Assembly: GCF_007858285.1 (NCBI RefSeq)
Contig: NZ_VFIL01000010.1
Span: 62,001 to 126,000, forward strand
DNA from: Pseudomonas brenneri
Lineage (GTDB): Bacteria; Pseudomonadota; Gammaproteobacteria; Pseudomonadales; Pseudomonadaceae
Direction: 5' to 3'
DNA length: 64,000 nt
Positions 26,007-34,984 of the stretch are shown here, piece after piece. Numbering within the stretch: the stretch's first letter is position 1; every line of letters begins with the position of its first letter. Below the pieces are notes generated by a model. The model saw only the letters and a list, made by a program, of their open reading frames with translations, made no database searches and was not told where the DNA came from. The position numbers and the translations under genes were made by a program.

Positions 26007-26879
26007 ATGCTTAAGCACTGGCCGCCCCTGGGGGCACTGCGTGGCTTTGAAGCAGCCGCGCGGCTGGGCAGTTTTCATAAGGCTGCCAACGAACTGCACC
26101 TGACCCAATCGGCCATCAGCCAGCAGATCCGCAGCCTGGAAGCGTACCTGGAACAGCCGTTGTTCTTTCGCAATGGGCGCAGCGTCGCCCTGACCGATGC
26201 CGGCCATGATTTCCTCAGCACCACCCAGGCCCTGTTGCAGCAACTGTCGGTGGGCGTGCGTCGACTGGGGCAGTACCGCAAGGCCAATCAACTGGTGCTC
26301 AACACCACGCCCGCCTTTGCCCGCCACTGGTTACTGCCGCGCCTGGGGGATTTTCGCCGGCGCCATCCGGACGTGGACTTATGGCTGTTCAGCACCGATG
26401 AAGTGCCGGACATGGCCACCCAGACCATCGACCTTGCCGTGCGCGATGACATCAGCGCCCAGGCCGAATGCAGCTTCAAAGTGCTGCATGCCGACTGCCT
26501 GTATCCCGCCGCCCATCCCAGCGTACTGACCCTGCCCCGCGAACAGCGCACGACCCTGCATGGCGAGCGGGAAATGGACTGGAGCCATTGGGCGGTGGAG
26601 GCCGGGATCGATGTCGGCCAGCAGGACCAGGGCCTGAATTTTTCCGATCCCGGCCTGTTGCTGGACGCGGCCTGCGGCGGCCTGGGCATCGCGCTGGTCA
26701 GCCAATTGCTGAGCCAGCACGCGCGGGACAATGGCCTGCTGCAACCTTTGGTCGAGGCGACCATTCGCGGCCCCAACTGGGCCTTGCTGACCCACCGTGA
26801 CAGCGAAAACGACCCATTGGCGCGCAGCTTCAGCCAGTGGCTGATAGGTAACCTGACGCCTGGAGGCTCGGATGAGTGA
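26007..26879 (+). CDS. LysR family regulator (GcvA-like), divergent from the agmatine operon
   Basis: A 290-residue LysR protein. The N-terminal HTH is at about 20-45 (FHKAANELHLTQSAISQQIRSLE) and the LPPLGALRGFEAAARLGSF-like opening places it near GcvA. The effector domain covers about 90-285. It is transcribed away from aguA across 135 bases, the usual arrangement for a LysR target, so agmatine or a product is a plausible inducer. P. aeruginosa controls aguBA with the TetR protein AguR instead. It overlaps mug by 8 bases. Confidence 0.9.
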   Translation: MLKHWPPLGALRGFEAAARLGSFHKAANELHLTQSAISQQIRSLEAYLEQPLFFRNGRSVALTDAGHDFLSTTQALLQQLSVGVRRLGQYRKANQLVLNTTPAFARHWLLPRLGDFRRRHPDVDLWLFSTDEVPDMATQTIDLAVRDDISAQAECSFKVLHADCLYPAAHPSVLTLPREQRTTLHGEREMDWSHWAVEAGIDVGQQDQGLNFSDPGLLLDAACGGLGIALVSQLLSQHARDNGLLQPLVEATIRGPNWALLTHRDSENDPLARSFSQWLIGNLTPGGSDE

Positions 26880-27384
26880 AGGTCTGGAAGACATTCTGGC
26901 TGATCGGCTGGCGGTGGTCTTTTGTGGGATCAACCCCGGCATGCTCGCCGCTGCCCAGGGCCATCACTTCGCCGGGCGCGGCAACCGCTTCTGGCGCACC
27001 CTGCACCTGGCCGGGTTTACCCCGCATCAAGTGCCCCCCGAGGAGGATCGGACGATCTTGCAGTACGGCTGCGGGCTGACCACGGTGGTAGAGCGGCCAA
27101 CGGCGCGGGCGGATCAGTTATCGCTGGATGAGTTCAAGGCGGCGGCCGAAGGGTTTGAACACAAGATCCGCCGCAACGCCCCGCGCTATGTGGCGTTTCT
27201 GGGTAAGGCGGGTTATTGCGCGTTGTCGGGCCAGCGGGAGGTCGCGTGGGGACTTCAATCCAGGACGTTGGGGGATGCTGCGGTGTGGGTACTGCCTAAT
27301 CCCAGTGGCAGAAACCTCGCCTTTACGCTGGACCAACTGGTGGATGCCTACCGTCAGTTGCGCCAGGCAATGGATGGCAGATAA
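26872..27384 (+). CDS. mug: G/U mismatch-specific DNA glycosylase
   Basis: A 170-residue member of the uracil-DNA glycosylase superfamily, Mug branch. Motif 1 reads FCGINPGM (about 17-24), with Asn in the catalytic position, and motif 2 is LPNPSGRN (about 142-149). It removes uracil or ethenocytosine from mispairs with guanine during base excision repair. HHFAGRGNRFWR is the conserved region after motif 1. Its start overlaps the LysR gene end by 8 bases. Confidence 0.94.
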   Translation: MSEGLEDILADRLAVVFCGINPGMLAAAQGHHFAGRGNRFWRTLHLAGFTPHQVPPEEDRTILQYGCGLTTVVERPTARADQLSLDEFKAAAEGFEHKIRRNAPRYVAFLGKAGYCALSGQREVAWGLQSRTLGDAAVWVLPNPSGRNLAFTLDQLVDAYRQLRQAMDGR

Positions 27385-27507
27385 CCAACATCTCTCACAA
27401 GTGCCTTGATAAAGCCGCTTCACCCGAAAGCGACCGATGCAAAGTTCCCATAGCCACACCTCAATATGTAACATTTTATGCCAAAACAGCTTTTGGCATA
27501 AATTCTC

Positions 27508-27527
27508 AAATAGTATTCATTCTCATT
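27508..27527. promoter_or_regulatory. Fur-box-like site before the TonB receptor gene
   Basis: The stretch AAATAGTATTCATTCTCATT resembles the Fur consensus (repeats of the GATAAT/ATTATC hexamer type), 23 bases before the receptor start. A second AATTCTCAAATAG-like element partly overlaps on its left. Confidence 0.55.
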
Positions 27528-27549
27528 TTAATAATTGAGAATAGTTCCC

Positions 27550-29757
27550 ATGCGCGTCGGCACCACCCCTCCGCTCCCACAGCGTCACCTTCTGGCTTCT
27601 ACCATCAGCGTTGCCATCGCCTCGTCTTCCGGCTTTGCTATCGCCGCCGAAGGCCAGAAGGCCCTGCAATTGGATAGCATCAAGATCGAAGCCGCGCGCA
27701 AAGACTCCAGGACCGAGCACTCGGCGTCGAGTAAATATGTGGCCCCGCTACTCGATACGCCGCAAACCATCACCGTGGTGTCGCCCAAAGTGATTCAGGA
27801 GCAGCAGGCACTGAGCCTGCGCCAGGTGCTGTCCAACGTGTCGGGCATTACCTTCAATGCCGGTGAAGGGGGTGGCGGATCTGGGGACAGCATTAACATC
27901 CGTGGCTTCTCTGCCAACAGCAACATCCAGATCGATGGCCTGCGCGACAGTGCGCAAACCAGCCGCACCGATACGTTCAACGTCGAACAAGTGGAAGTGA
28001 TCAAAGGCCCCAACTCGGTATTCGGCGGTGCCGGCACCACAGGCGGCAGCATCAATATCATCAGTAAACAGCCTCAGGATCAGGCATTCACCCGCCTTGG
28101 CGGCAGTATTGGCACTGACAACTACTACCGTCTGACACTGGACACCAACCAGCCGCTTGAGGGTGTAGGCGACAACAGCGCGGTGCGCCTCAACCTGATG
28201 GGGCATCAGAACGACGTCGCCGGCCGTGAAGAGATCGATCGGGAACGCTGGGGGATCGCGCCGTCGCTGCGGTTGGGCTTCAACGAATCTACAAGCCTTA
28301 CCCTCAGTGCATTTCACCAAGTCGATGACAATTTGCCGGACTACGGCGTCCCGGCGCTCGACGGCAAACGTTTGTCCGGCGTTGACCGCGATGCTTACTT
28401 CGGCTGGAAGAATCTCGACAAGGAGAAGTTCGAACAAAGCGCCTTCACCGCCAACTTTGAACACGACTTCAACGACAACCTGCGCCTGCAAAACCTCACA
28501 CGCTACAGCCGTACTGACCGCGATACCATCGTGTCGGCCTCGCACGTCAACACCGGCGGCGTGCCAGCGGGCCGCTACCGCCCGGCTGGCCCACAAGCTT
28601 ATGGACGTGATGCCATCACCGAAATGTGGATCAACCAAACCAACCTGATCAGCAACTTTCAACTTGCCGGAATGCGCCATGACCTGGTGACCGGTGTTGA
28701 AATCTCCCGTGAAACCCTGGACCTGAAAACCTACAACCATGGCCTCGGTACCTCTTTGTACCCCGGCAACGGTTATGACCTGGGCAATCCGCCTGGCCAC
28801 TGGAGTGGCCCGGTCAACAAAACCACCAGCGGTTACACCGAAACCAAACTGACCGACAAAGCGTTGTACCTGTTCGACTCCATCGCCCTGCATGAGCAAT
28901 GGGACCTCAACCTGGGCCTGCGTTACGACAAGATCGAAGGCCGGGCAAACGGATACACAGGCACCCACGTACAAACCTCCAGCCTGTCCTCCACCGACGA
29001 AAAACTGAGTGCCCGCACCGGCCTGGTGTACAAGCCGACCGAGAACGGTCGCTTCTATGTTGCCTGGGGCAACTCTTTCAACCCATCGGCAGAAAACCTG
29101 GCATCAAACGGCGGCGGCTTGAGTGCGGCGACCGAAAACCTGGCGCCGGAGAAAAATGAGACCTGGGAGCTGGGTACCAAATGGGAACTGTTGGACAAAC
29201 GCGTGGAGCTGGATGCCGCGCTGTTTCGTGTCGAAAAAACCAACGCTCGCGAAACGATGTCTGACGGCTCCACCCAGTTGGCCGGCAAACAACGCGTGCA
29301 AGGCTTCGAACTCGGCGTGACCGGTCGCGTCACTGAACTGTGGGATGTGTTCGCCAACTACACCTTCCTCGACAGCGAAACCCTGGATGCCGCCAACACG
29401 CCAGCCGGTAATGATCGCAAAGGCCAAGCCCTGGGAAATACGCCACCGCACTCATTCAACCTGTGGACAACCTATGAACTGCCGGCTGGCTGGTCTGTCG
29501 GTTATGGTGCGCGATATGCCAGCAAACGCAATGTAACCTCCAGCACCACCGCCAAGCTGGATGCCTTCTGGGTGCACAACGCGATGGTGGGTTATCAGGT
29601 CAACGACGATTTGGAGCTGCAGTTGAACGTCAATAACCTGTTCAACAAGGACTATGTCGAGCGAGTACGCCAGCAGAACGGCAACGCTGCACGCTCCTCG
29701 GCTATTGAATACGGCGATGCGCGCTCAGCGATTGCTTCGGCGACCTACTCGTTCTGA
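27550..29757 (+). CDS. TonB-dependent siderophore receptor (catecholate type, Fiu-like)
   Basis: A 735-residue outer-membrane receptor. A signal peptide ends near FAIAAE. The plug domain spans about 55-165 (TPQTITVVSPKVIQEQ, then VEVIKGPNSVFGGAGTTGGSIN). A 22-strand barrel follows, ending in the terminal aromatic ATYSF required for barrel assembly. The plug and the LSNVSGITFNAGEGGGGSGD segment resemble Fiu/PiuA catecholate receptors. Likely role: energised uptake of a ferric catecholate. A Fur-like site precedes it. No siderophore synthesis or partner enzyme gene is adjacent. Confidence 0.93.
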   Translation: MRVGTTPPLPQRHLLASTISVAIASSSGFAIAAEGQKALQLDSIKIEAARKDSRTEHSASSKYVAPLLDTPQTITVVSPKVIQEQQALSLRQVLSNVSGITFNAGEGGGGSGDSINIRGFSANSNIQIDGLRDSAQTSRTDTFNVEQVEVIKGPNSVFGGAGTTGGSINIISKQPQDQAFTRLGGSIGTDNYYRLTLDTNQPLEGVGDNSAVRLNLMGHQNDVAGREEIDRERWGIAPSLRLGFNESTSLTLSAFHQVDDNLPDYGVPALDGKRLSGVDRDAYFGWKNLDKEKFEQSAFTANFEHDFNDNLRLQNLTRYSRTDRDTIVSASHVNTGGVPAGRYRPAGPQAYGRDAITEMWINQTNLISNFQLAGMRHDLVTGVEISRETLDLKTYNHGLGTSLYPGNGYDLGNPPGHWSGPVNKTTSGYTETKLTDKALYLFDSIALHEQWDLNLGLRYDKIEGRANGYTGTHVQTSSLSSTDEKLSARTGLVYKPTENGRFYVAWGNSFNPSAENLASNGGGLSAATENLAPEKNETWELGTKWELLDKRVELDAALFRVEKTNARETMSDGSTQLAGKQRVQGFELGVTGRVTELWDVFANYTFLDSETLDAANTPAGNDRKGQALGNTPPHSFNLWTTYELPAGWSVGYGARYASKRNVTSSTTAKLDAFWVHNAMVGYQVNDDLELQLNVNNLFNKDYVERVRQQNGNAARSSAIEYGDARSAIASATYSF

Positions 29758-29767
29758 TCAGAACCAT

Positions 29768-30271
29768 TCATACCCCCCGCTCACGCGGGGGCTCGCCCAG
29801 GCACGCCGCCTGCGCCCGCTCGGAAAGCGGGACGCTGCTGGGCAGCAGACTCAGGACATAAGCCACTCGCGATGCACTGCCCAGGTTCACGATGAAGGTG
29901 AACGGCGAGTCGGTGAATTCAAAAATCAGGTTGAAGGTGCCATAGGCGCTGCGCGTGTCCACCAGCAAAATATCGTGAAACATGCGCTGCTTTTGCCGAA
30001 AAACCCGGTAAAACAACTGCTGACCGTCAAGGCGAAACATCGGGTTAAGACTATTGGAAGCCACAGCCACCCAAGGAACACGCCTCAACCCGGTGAACGT
30101 CGCCAACACTGGAATCGCCTTACCATCAAGACCAGTGTCAAGGGCGTAGGCAGGCGCTGCCGACTTGGGTTTTCGTAGCTTTTTAAACAACCAATACATG
30201 AACCAAAACGACAGGCCCTGGGCGATGATCACCATCGCGCCAAAAGCTAACTCTACCCAACTGAAACTCAT
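29768..30271 (-). CDS. Membrane-anchored hypothetical protein
   Basis: A 167-residue protein with one N-terminal TM helix (about 5-29, VELAFGAMVIIAQGLSFWFMYWLFKKL). A basic stop-transfer and a soluble domain rich in beta-type segments follow (FRLDGQQLFYRVFRQKQRMFHD). I do not recognise a family. I chose the ATG at 30269-30271, preceded by AAGGAAAAGTTC on the reverse strand. A longer upstream reading frame runs through the tRNA gene and is not real. It lies between the receptor gene (convergent) and tRNA-Asn. Confidence 0.7.
   Translation of the reverse strand: MSFSWVELAFGAMVIIAQGLSFWFMYWLFKKLRKPKSAAPAYALDTGLDGKAIPVLATFTGLRRVPWVAVASNSLNPMFRLDGQQLFYRVFRQKQRMFHDILLVDTRSAYGTFNLIFEFTDSPFTFIVNLGSASRVAYVLSLLPSSVPLSERAQAACLGEPPRERGV
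29774..29791. terminator. GC hairpin at the 3' junction of receptor and hypothetical gene
   Basis: CCCCCGC and GCGGGGG pair around TCAC, between and overlapping the convergent 3' ends. It has no T run, so intrinsic termination is uncertain. Confidence 0.45.
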
Positions 30272-30403
30272 GAACTTTTCCTTGGGCACTCGGCACCGAA
30301 GGTATTGCGGCGATAGGCAATCCGTTGCGTACCCTGCCATGCACAGGCACAAAAAACACGAAACGTTTGACTTATCCTTTTCAATCAGTAAGATACGCCG
30401 CAT

Positions 30404-30479
30404 TCCGCGATAGCTCAGTTGGTAGAGCAAATGACTGTTAATCATTGGGTCCCTGGTTCGAGTCCAGGTCGTGGAGCCA
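30404..30479 (+). tRNA. tRNA-Asn (anticodon GUU)
   Basis: A 76-base cloverleaf starting TCCGCGATAGCTCAG. The anticodon GTT is at 30437-30439 in ACTGTTAAT. The T-arm is GGTTCGAGTCC and the acceptor ends GTGGAGCCA, with CCA encoded. The 5' TCCGCGA pairs with TCGTGGA. A terminator follows 12 bases later. Confidence 0.97.
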
Positions 30480-30491
30480 TACACTAGAAGA

Positions 30492-30518
30492 AGCCTGCAG
30501 AAATGCAGGCTTTTTTTT
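30492..30518 (+). terminator. Rho-independent terminator after tRNA-Asn
   Basis: AGCCTGCA and TGCAGGCT form 8-base arms around GAAA and are followed by eight T residues. Confidence 0.9.
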
Positions 30519-30561
30519 GCCCGAAATTTCTCGTGTACCCCTATCGACAAGGAGTCGACCC

Positions 30562-31185
30562 GTGAAAAAACTGCATGACCATCCCTTTTTCAAACCGCGC
30601 CGCCCCACCGCCACACTGACACCGAAAAAGCCCACGCTTTCCTCCGGCACCCTCCTTTCCCTGGCAGCAGTGGTGATTTCCATTGCCGCCGCGTCGATTT
30701 CCTTCTGGCAACTGGACCTGATGCGCGAGCACAACCGCCTTTCCGTACGGCCCTACCTGATGATTACACCGCATTTGACGGCGAAAAAAAGCGGACTGTA
30801 CTTATCCAACGAAGGGATTGGGCCGGGCATCATCACGTCGTTCACTGTTCGCGTCGGCGACAAGCAGTTCGACGGGCTGGGGGACAGTCGCTGGCCGGCC
30901 GTGCTGGAGAAAGCGCGATTGAATCCCGAGTGTTTCGCCAAAGGCTGGCCTACCGAAGGCGCAGCGGTCAGGCCTGGAAATGACATCGTGATTCTGGAGC
31001 CGACTAAAAGCACGCAGTTCGGCCCCTTGTGCCTGCTGCAAATGAGCCTGTTCCTGCAAAGGAATGACGTGTTTGTGGAGATGCACTATGAATCGCTCTA
31101 CAAGGAACCCTTCACCTTTTCCGGCCCGTTGAGCATGAATGAAGCCATGGACATGGGCGCGTTGGGCAAAATATTGCAGCGGTGA
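30562..31185 (+). CDS. Hypothetical single-TM membrane protein
   Basis: A 207-residue protein from a GTG start placed after AAGGAGTCGACCC. A basic N-terminus (KKLHDHPFFKPRRP) is followed by a TM helix at about 28-50 (GTLLSLAAVVISIAAASISFWQL). A periplasmic or cytosolic domain of about 150 residues follows, containing RPYLMITP and SNEGIGPGIITSF. This is a pattern seen in many uncharacterised bacterial proteins, and no catalytic motif is visible. It is separate from the tRNA by a terminator and convergent with the CoA-transferase gene. Confidence 0.75.
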   Translation: MKKLHDHPFFKPRRPTATLTPKKPTLSSGTLLSLAAVVISIAAASISFWQLDLMREHNRLSVRPYLMITPHLTAKKSGLYLSNEGIGPGIITSFTVRVGDKQFDGLGDSRWPAVLEKARLNPECFAKGWPTEGAAVRPGNDIVILEPTKSTQFGPLCLLQMSLFLQRNDVFVEMHYESLYKEPFTFSGPLSMNEAMDMGALGKILQR

Positions 31186-31200
31186 CCACGCGCGCCCTCG

Positions 31201-32433
31201 TTACGGTAACTGTTCAATCACCCCACTGCTCTTCAACAGCCCCAACTGCTCACTGGACAACCCCAACCGCCCCGCCAACACCTCATCCGTATGCTGGCCC
31301 AACATCGGCGCCGGTCGCACGTACTCCACCGGGGTGCCGGACATCTTGATCGGGCTGCCGACCATGGCGAAGTCAGGGTTTTGCGGATGGGGAATCTTCA
31401 CCATCAGTTCGCGGGCGATTACCTGTGGCTCTTCCAGGGATTGGGCGATGTTGTTGATCGCGCCCACCGGGACTTTCGAGGCATGGATACAGGCGACCCA
31501 CTCATCCGCCGTGCGTCCAAGAAAGTGCGCCGACAACAGCTCGACGATCTCGGCGCGATGAGCAACGCGATCGGCATTGCGCCGAAAGCGCGGATCATCC
31601 GGCAGGTGTGGCAGGCCGATGCTCTGGCACAACGCGATAAATTGGCTGTCGTTGCCGCAGGCGATGATGAAGTCGCGGTCGGCCGCACGGAACACCTGGT
31701 ACGGCACGATGTTGGCGTGGGCATTGCCAAAGCGCTGGGGTACTTTGCCAGAGGCCAGGTAGTTCATGCTCTGGTTGGCCAGGGTCGCGACTTGCACATC
31801 CAGCAGGGCCATATCGATATGCTGGCCGACGCCGCTGCGTTCGCGGCTGAGCAGCGCGGCCTGGATCGCCACGGTGGAATACAGCCCGGTCATCAGATCA
31901 GAAAATGCCACGCCGACCTTTTGCGGGCCGCCACCCGGCAAATCATCACGCTCGCCGGTGATGCTCATCAGCCCGCCAATACCCTGGATGATGAAATCGT
32001 AACCGGGCTCTTCGGCACGTGGGCCGGTCTGGCCGAAACCGGTGATGGAGCAATACACCAAACGTGGATTGACCTCGGCCAGAGTCGCATAGTCCAGGCC
32101 GTAGCGCGCCAGGGAGCCGGCCTTGTAGTTCTCGATCAGCACATCGGAGCTGGCCGCCAGCGCCCGCACCAGTTCCTGGCCTTCGGCGCTGGCCAGGTCG
32201 ATGGCCACCGACAGCTTGCCACGGTTGGTGGACTGGTAATACGACGCCTGCCCGGACGACTCGCCGGTGTCGGTCTTCATCCACGGCGGCCCCCAGCCTC
32301 GTGTGTCGTCGCCACTGTGCGGGCGTTCGATCTTGATCACTTCTGCGCCCAGGTCCGCCAACACCTGGCCACACCAGGGACCGGCCAATACCCGGCTCAA
32401 ATCCAGTACCCGCAAACCTGTTAAAGCACCCAT
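31201..32433 (-). CDS. Class III (CaiB/BaiF) CoA-transferase
   Basis: A 410-residue formyl-CoA-transferase-type enzyme. The opening GLRVLDLSRVLAGPWCGQVLADLGAEVIKIE is the family signature. Asp179 in GVAFSDLMTGLY occupies the position of the catalytic aspartate that forms the acyl anhydride. It moves CoA from an acyl-CoA to a carboxylic acid, often a dicarboxylate such as glutarate. It faces an IclR regulator, with an acyl-CoA dehydrogenase and an MFS transporter beyond. The set suggests uptake, CoA activation and dehydrogenation of one organic acid. Confidence 0.92.
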   Translation of the reverse strand: MGALTGLRVLDLSRVLAGPWCGQVLADLGAEVIKIERPHSGDDTRGWGPPWMKTDTGESSGQASYYQSTNRGKLSVAIDLASAEGQELVRALAASSDVLIENYKAGSLARYGLDYATLAEVNPRLVYCSITGFGQTGPRAEEPGYDFIIQGIGGLMSITGERDDLPGGGPQKVGVAFSDLMTGLYSTVAIQAALLSRERSGVGQHIDMALLDVQVATLANQSMNYLASGKVPQRFGNAHANIVPYQVFRAADRDFIIACGNDSQFIALCQSIGLPHLPDDPRFRRNADRVAHRAEIVELLSAHFLGRTADEWVACIHASKVPVGAINNIAQSLEEPQVIARELMVKIPHPQNPDFAMVGSPIKMSGTPVEYVRPAPMLGQHTDEVLAGRLGLSSEQLGLLKSSGVIEQLP

Positions 32434-32500
32434 TGTTTTTATTCCTGAAGGTCTGTATCGCCGACTGTGGATTATAGATTAAAAACCCATTACTAATTTT

Positions 32501-32522
32501 GCAGTGCGAAATAACATTTCGC
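32501..32522. promoter_or_regulatory. Operator candidate near the CoA-transferase gene
   Basis: GCGAAAT and ATTTCGC are perfect 7-base arms around AAC at 32506-32522. The overlapping GCAGTGCGAAATAAC (32501-32515) recurs inverted at 32654-32668 with one mismatch. It is probably bound by the IclR regulator. Confidence 0.6.
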
Positions 32523-32653
32523 ATTTTCCACAAATCATATGTAGCGGCATGGAGGATGTAAACGTAAAAACCTAAAACACCAATAAAAATAATCCTAAGT
32601 GACTGTTTAAAAACGAATAAATATAAAGACACCGTTAAAACTCAACAATTCCA

Positions 32654-32668
32654 GTTGTTTCGCACTGC
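32654..32668. promoter_or_regulatory. Second, inverted operator copy near the IclR gene
   Basis: GTTGTTTCGCACTGC is the reverse complement of the 32501-32515 element except for one base. It lies 47 bases before the iclR-type gene, so each divergent promoter has one copy. Confidence 0.6.
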
Positions 32669-32715
32669 GGAATATGGTTTTGTTTTGTTGATTTTATAAA
32701 AGAAGGATGTCTACC

Positions 32716-33573
32716 ATGCGCCGTCGAAGCCAGGACCCGAACACACCAGAGACACCTGCAGGCAGCACTGCTTTCGAACACCTGCTGGTGGATCCGATGA
32801 ACACCGAAGAGGAGGAAGACAAGGATCGCCAGTTCATCACGGCACTGGCCCGTGGCCTGGAGTTGCTGCGCTGCTTTACCCCTAGCGAAAGCGTGTTGAG
32901 TAATCAGGAGCTGGCGCGCAAGACCGGCCTGCCGAAACCGACGATTACCCGCATGACCCACACCCTGACCCGCTTGGGTTACCTCAAGCACCTGCCGCAG
33001 TCGGGCCGGTACCAGTTGAATGTGGGCGTGATGGCGTTTGGTTACGCGATGCTTTCCAACCTGTCGGTGCGGGCCGTGGCCCACCCGGTGATGGAGACCA
33101 TGGCCAAGTACGCCCAGGCCGCCGTCGCGATGGCTACCCGGGACCGCCTGGACATGGTGTACCTGGACGTGGTCCAGGGCGAAGCGAACATGACCATGCG
33201 CCGCCAGGTCGGCACGCGCTTGCCGCTGCACTTGAGTTCTGCGGGGCGCGCGTGCCTGGCGGCGATGCCGGGGAACGAGCGTGAATTCATGCTTGAGCAT
33301 ATCCGCCAGCGCCATCCGGAGGATTGGCCAAAGATTCGCAAAGGGCTGGAGCGCGCGTTCCGGGATTACACCGACTTCGGCTACTGCATGTCGATCGGTG
33401 AGTGGCACCGCGATGTCAACGCCATCGCCGTGCCCATGCTGCACTCACAACATGGGCTGTTGACGTTCAACTGTGGCGGGCCGAGTTTTCACCTTTCCCG
33501 GGAAAAACTCGAAGACGACATCGGGCCGCGTCTCAAGCACATGGTCAATAACATCGAGGCCGCCGCCCGCTAG
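32716..33573 (+). CDS. IclR family transcriptional regulator
   Basis: A 285-residue IclR-type protein. The winged HTH is at about 43-100 (ALARGLELLRCF, then SNQELARKTGLPKPTITRMTHTL). The effector-binding domain covers about 118-280 and includes LHLSSAGRACLAAM. The N-terminus carries an unusual acidic stretch (MNTEEEEDKDRQ). I chose the ATG at 32716, which is well spaced from AAGAAGG; the ATG at 32707 touches that site. It sits between the CoA-transferase and acyl-CoA dehydrogenase genes and is very likely their regulator. Confidence 0.92.
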   Translation: MRRRSQDPNTPETPAGSTAFEHLLVDPMNTEEEEDKDRQFITALARGLELLRCFTPSESVLSNQELARKTGLPKPTITRMTHTLTRLGYLKHLPQSGRYQLNVGVMAFGYAMLSNLSVRAVAHPVMETMAKYAQAAVAMATRDRLDMVYLDVVQGEANMTMRRQVGTRLPLHLSSAGRACLAAMPGNEREFMLEHIRQRHPEDWPKIRKGLERAFRDYTDFGYCMSIGEWHRDVNAIAVPMLHSQHGLLTFNCGGPSFHLSREKLEDDIGPRLKHMVNNIEAAAR

Positions 33574-33642
33574 ACAGATCGGTGCATGGCCTCGGCAGAT
33601 TCAATACAACAGGCCCGCCGAACGGGCCGCCGAGGAATGTAC

Positions 33643-34797
33643 ATGATCCGAGACCCGCAAACGCTTGACCTGCTGCTGGACTCCATTCGCCAGTTCGTCA
33701 ACGAAGCGCTGATCCCCCGGGAAAACGAAGTCGCCGAGACTGATGAAATCCCGGCGGATATCGTCCAGCAATTCCAGGACATGGGCCTGTTCGGCCTGAC
33801 CTTGCCCGAAGCCTATGGCGGCCTGGGCGCGACCATGGAAGAAGAAGTGAGCATTGCCTTCGAGCTGGGTCACACCTCGCCGGCGTTCCGCTCCTACTTC
33901 GGCACCAACAATGGCATCGGCGCCATTGGCATTCTGCTGGACGGCACCGAGGCGCAGAAACAACACTACTTGCCCAAGCTTGCCAGCGGCGAGTTGCTCA
34001 GTTCGTTCTGTCTGACCGAACCGGATTCCGGCTCTGACGCCGCCTCGCTGAAAACCACCGCCGTGCGCGATGGCGAGCATTACGTGATCAATGGCACCAA
34101 GCGCTTTATCACCAACGCGCCCCACGCCGGGGTTTTCACGGTGATGGCCCGCACCAACCCGCACATCAAGGGCTCCGGTGGCATCAGCGCATTTATCATC
34201 GAGCGCAACACGGCGGGCGTGTCCCTGGGCAAGCGCGACCATAAGATGGGCCAGAAAGGCGCCCATACCAGCGACGTGATTTTCGACAATGTACGGGTGC
34301 CTGCCGAGCAACTGATCGGCGGCATCGAGGGTGTGGGTTTCAAGACGGCAATGAAGGTACTCGACAAGGGTCGGCTGCATATCGCGGCTATCAGCGTCGG
34401 TGCAGCAGAGCGCATGCTCGACGATGCCCTGCACTACGCCATCGACCGCAAGCAATTCGGCCAGCCGATTGCCGAGTTCCAGTTGATCCAAGCCATGCTC
34501 GCCGACAGCAAGGCTGAAATCTATGCGGCCCGCTGCATGGTGCTGGACGCCGCGCGCAAGCGTGACGAGGGCCTGAATATCGGCACCGAAGCCTCCTGCG
34601 CAAAAATGTTCGCCACGGAAATGTGCGGTCGCGTGGCTGACCGTTGCGTACAGATCCACGGCGGCGCGGGCTATGTGAGCGAATACGCGATCGAGCGGTT
34701 CTATCGCGATGTGCGCCTGTTCCGCCTGTATGAAGGCACCACGCAGATCCAGCAGTTGGTGATCGCGCGCAACATGATTCGCGAGGCCCAGCGCTAA
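33643..34797 (+). CDS. Acyl-CoA dehydrogenase
   Basis: A 384-residue flavin acyl-CoA dehydrogenase. CLTEPDSGSDAASLKTTAV is signature 1 (FAD binding). QIHGGAGYVSEYAIERFYRDVRLFRLYEGT is signature 2, with the catalytic base Glu364 in YEGTTQIQ, so it is a standard alpha,beta-dehydrogenating enzyme. I chose the ATG at 33643, where the family begins; the upstream extension is arginine-rich. It follows the IclR gene and, with the CoA-transferase, should oxidise the CoA ester of an unidentified acid. Confidence 0.93.
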   Translation: MIRDPQTLDLLLDSIRQFVNEALIPRENEVAETDEIPADIVQQFQDMGLFGLTLPEAYGGLGATMEEEVSIAFELGHTSPAFRSYFGTNNGIGAIGILLDGTEAQKQHYLPKLASGELLSSFCLTEPDSGSDAASLKTTAVRDGEHYVINGTKRFITNAPHAGVFTVMARTNPHIKGSGGISAFIIERNTAGVSLGKRDHKMGQKGAHTSDVIFDNVRVPAEQLIGGIEGVGFKTAMKVLDKGRLHIAAISVGAAERMLDDALHYAIDRKQFGQPIAEFQLIQAMLADSKAEIYAARCMVLDAARKRDEGLNIGTEASCAKMFATEMCGRVADRCVQIHGGAGYVSEYAIERFYRDVRLFRLYEGTTQIQQLVIARNMIREAQR

Positions 34798-34831
34798 ACC
34801 CCACACAACCCTTTGGGGGGAACCGGGCTTG

Positions 34832-34920
34832 TGTGGGAGCGGGCTTGCTCGCGAAGGCGCAGTGTCAGTCAACTTTTTATTAACTGACCCACCGCTTTCG
34901 CGAGCAAGCCCGCTCCCACA
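34832..34920. repeat. REP/BIME-type inverted repeat
   Basis: TGTGGGAGCGGGCTTGCTCG is followed by CGAA and, about 40 bases on, its complement ending GCAAGCCCGCTCCCACA. The arms are perfectly complementary over 24 bases. It sits between the acyl-CoA dehydrogenase and MFS genes and belongs to the same family as 37155-37265. Confidence 0.88.
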
Positions 34921-34984
34921 GTAGATATTCATTGTTCATGCAACACCCATAACCAGTGCCCTACAACTACAACAAGGTATCGCT

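Noticed and set aside
30404-30479. tRNA-Asn as a possible integration site
   Set aside because: No integrase gene or duplicated tRNA 3' end is seen in the flanking 10 kb.
32434-32715. AT-rich CoA-transferase/IclR intergenic region as a possible mobile element
   Set aside because: Its structure is explained by the operator copies; there are no terminal repeats or transposase genes.
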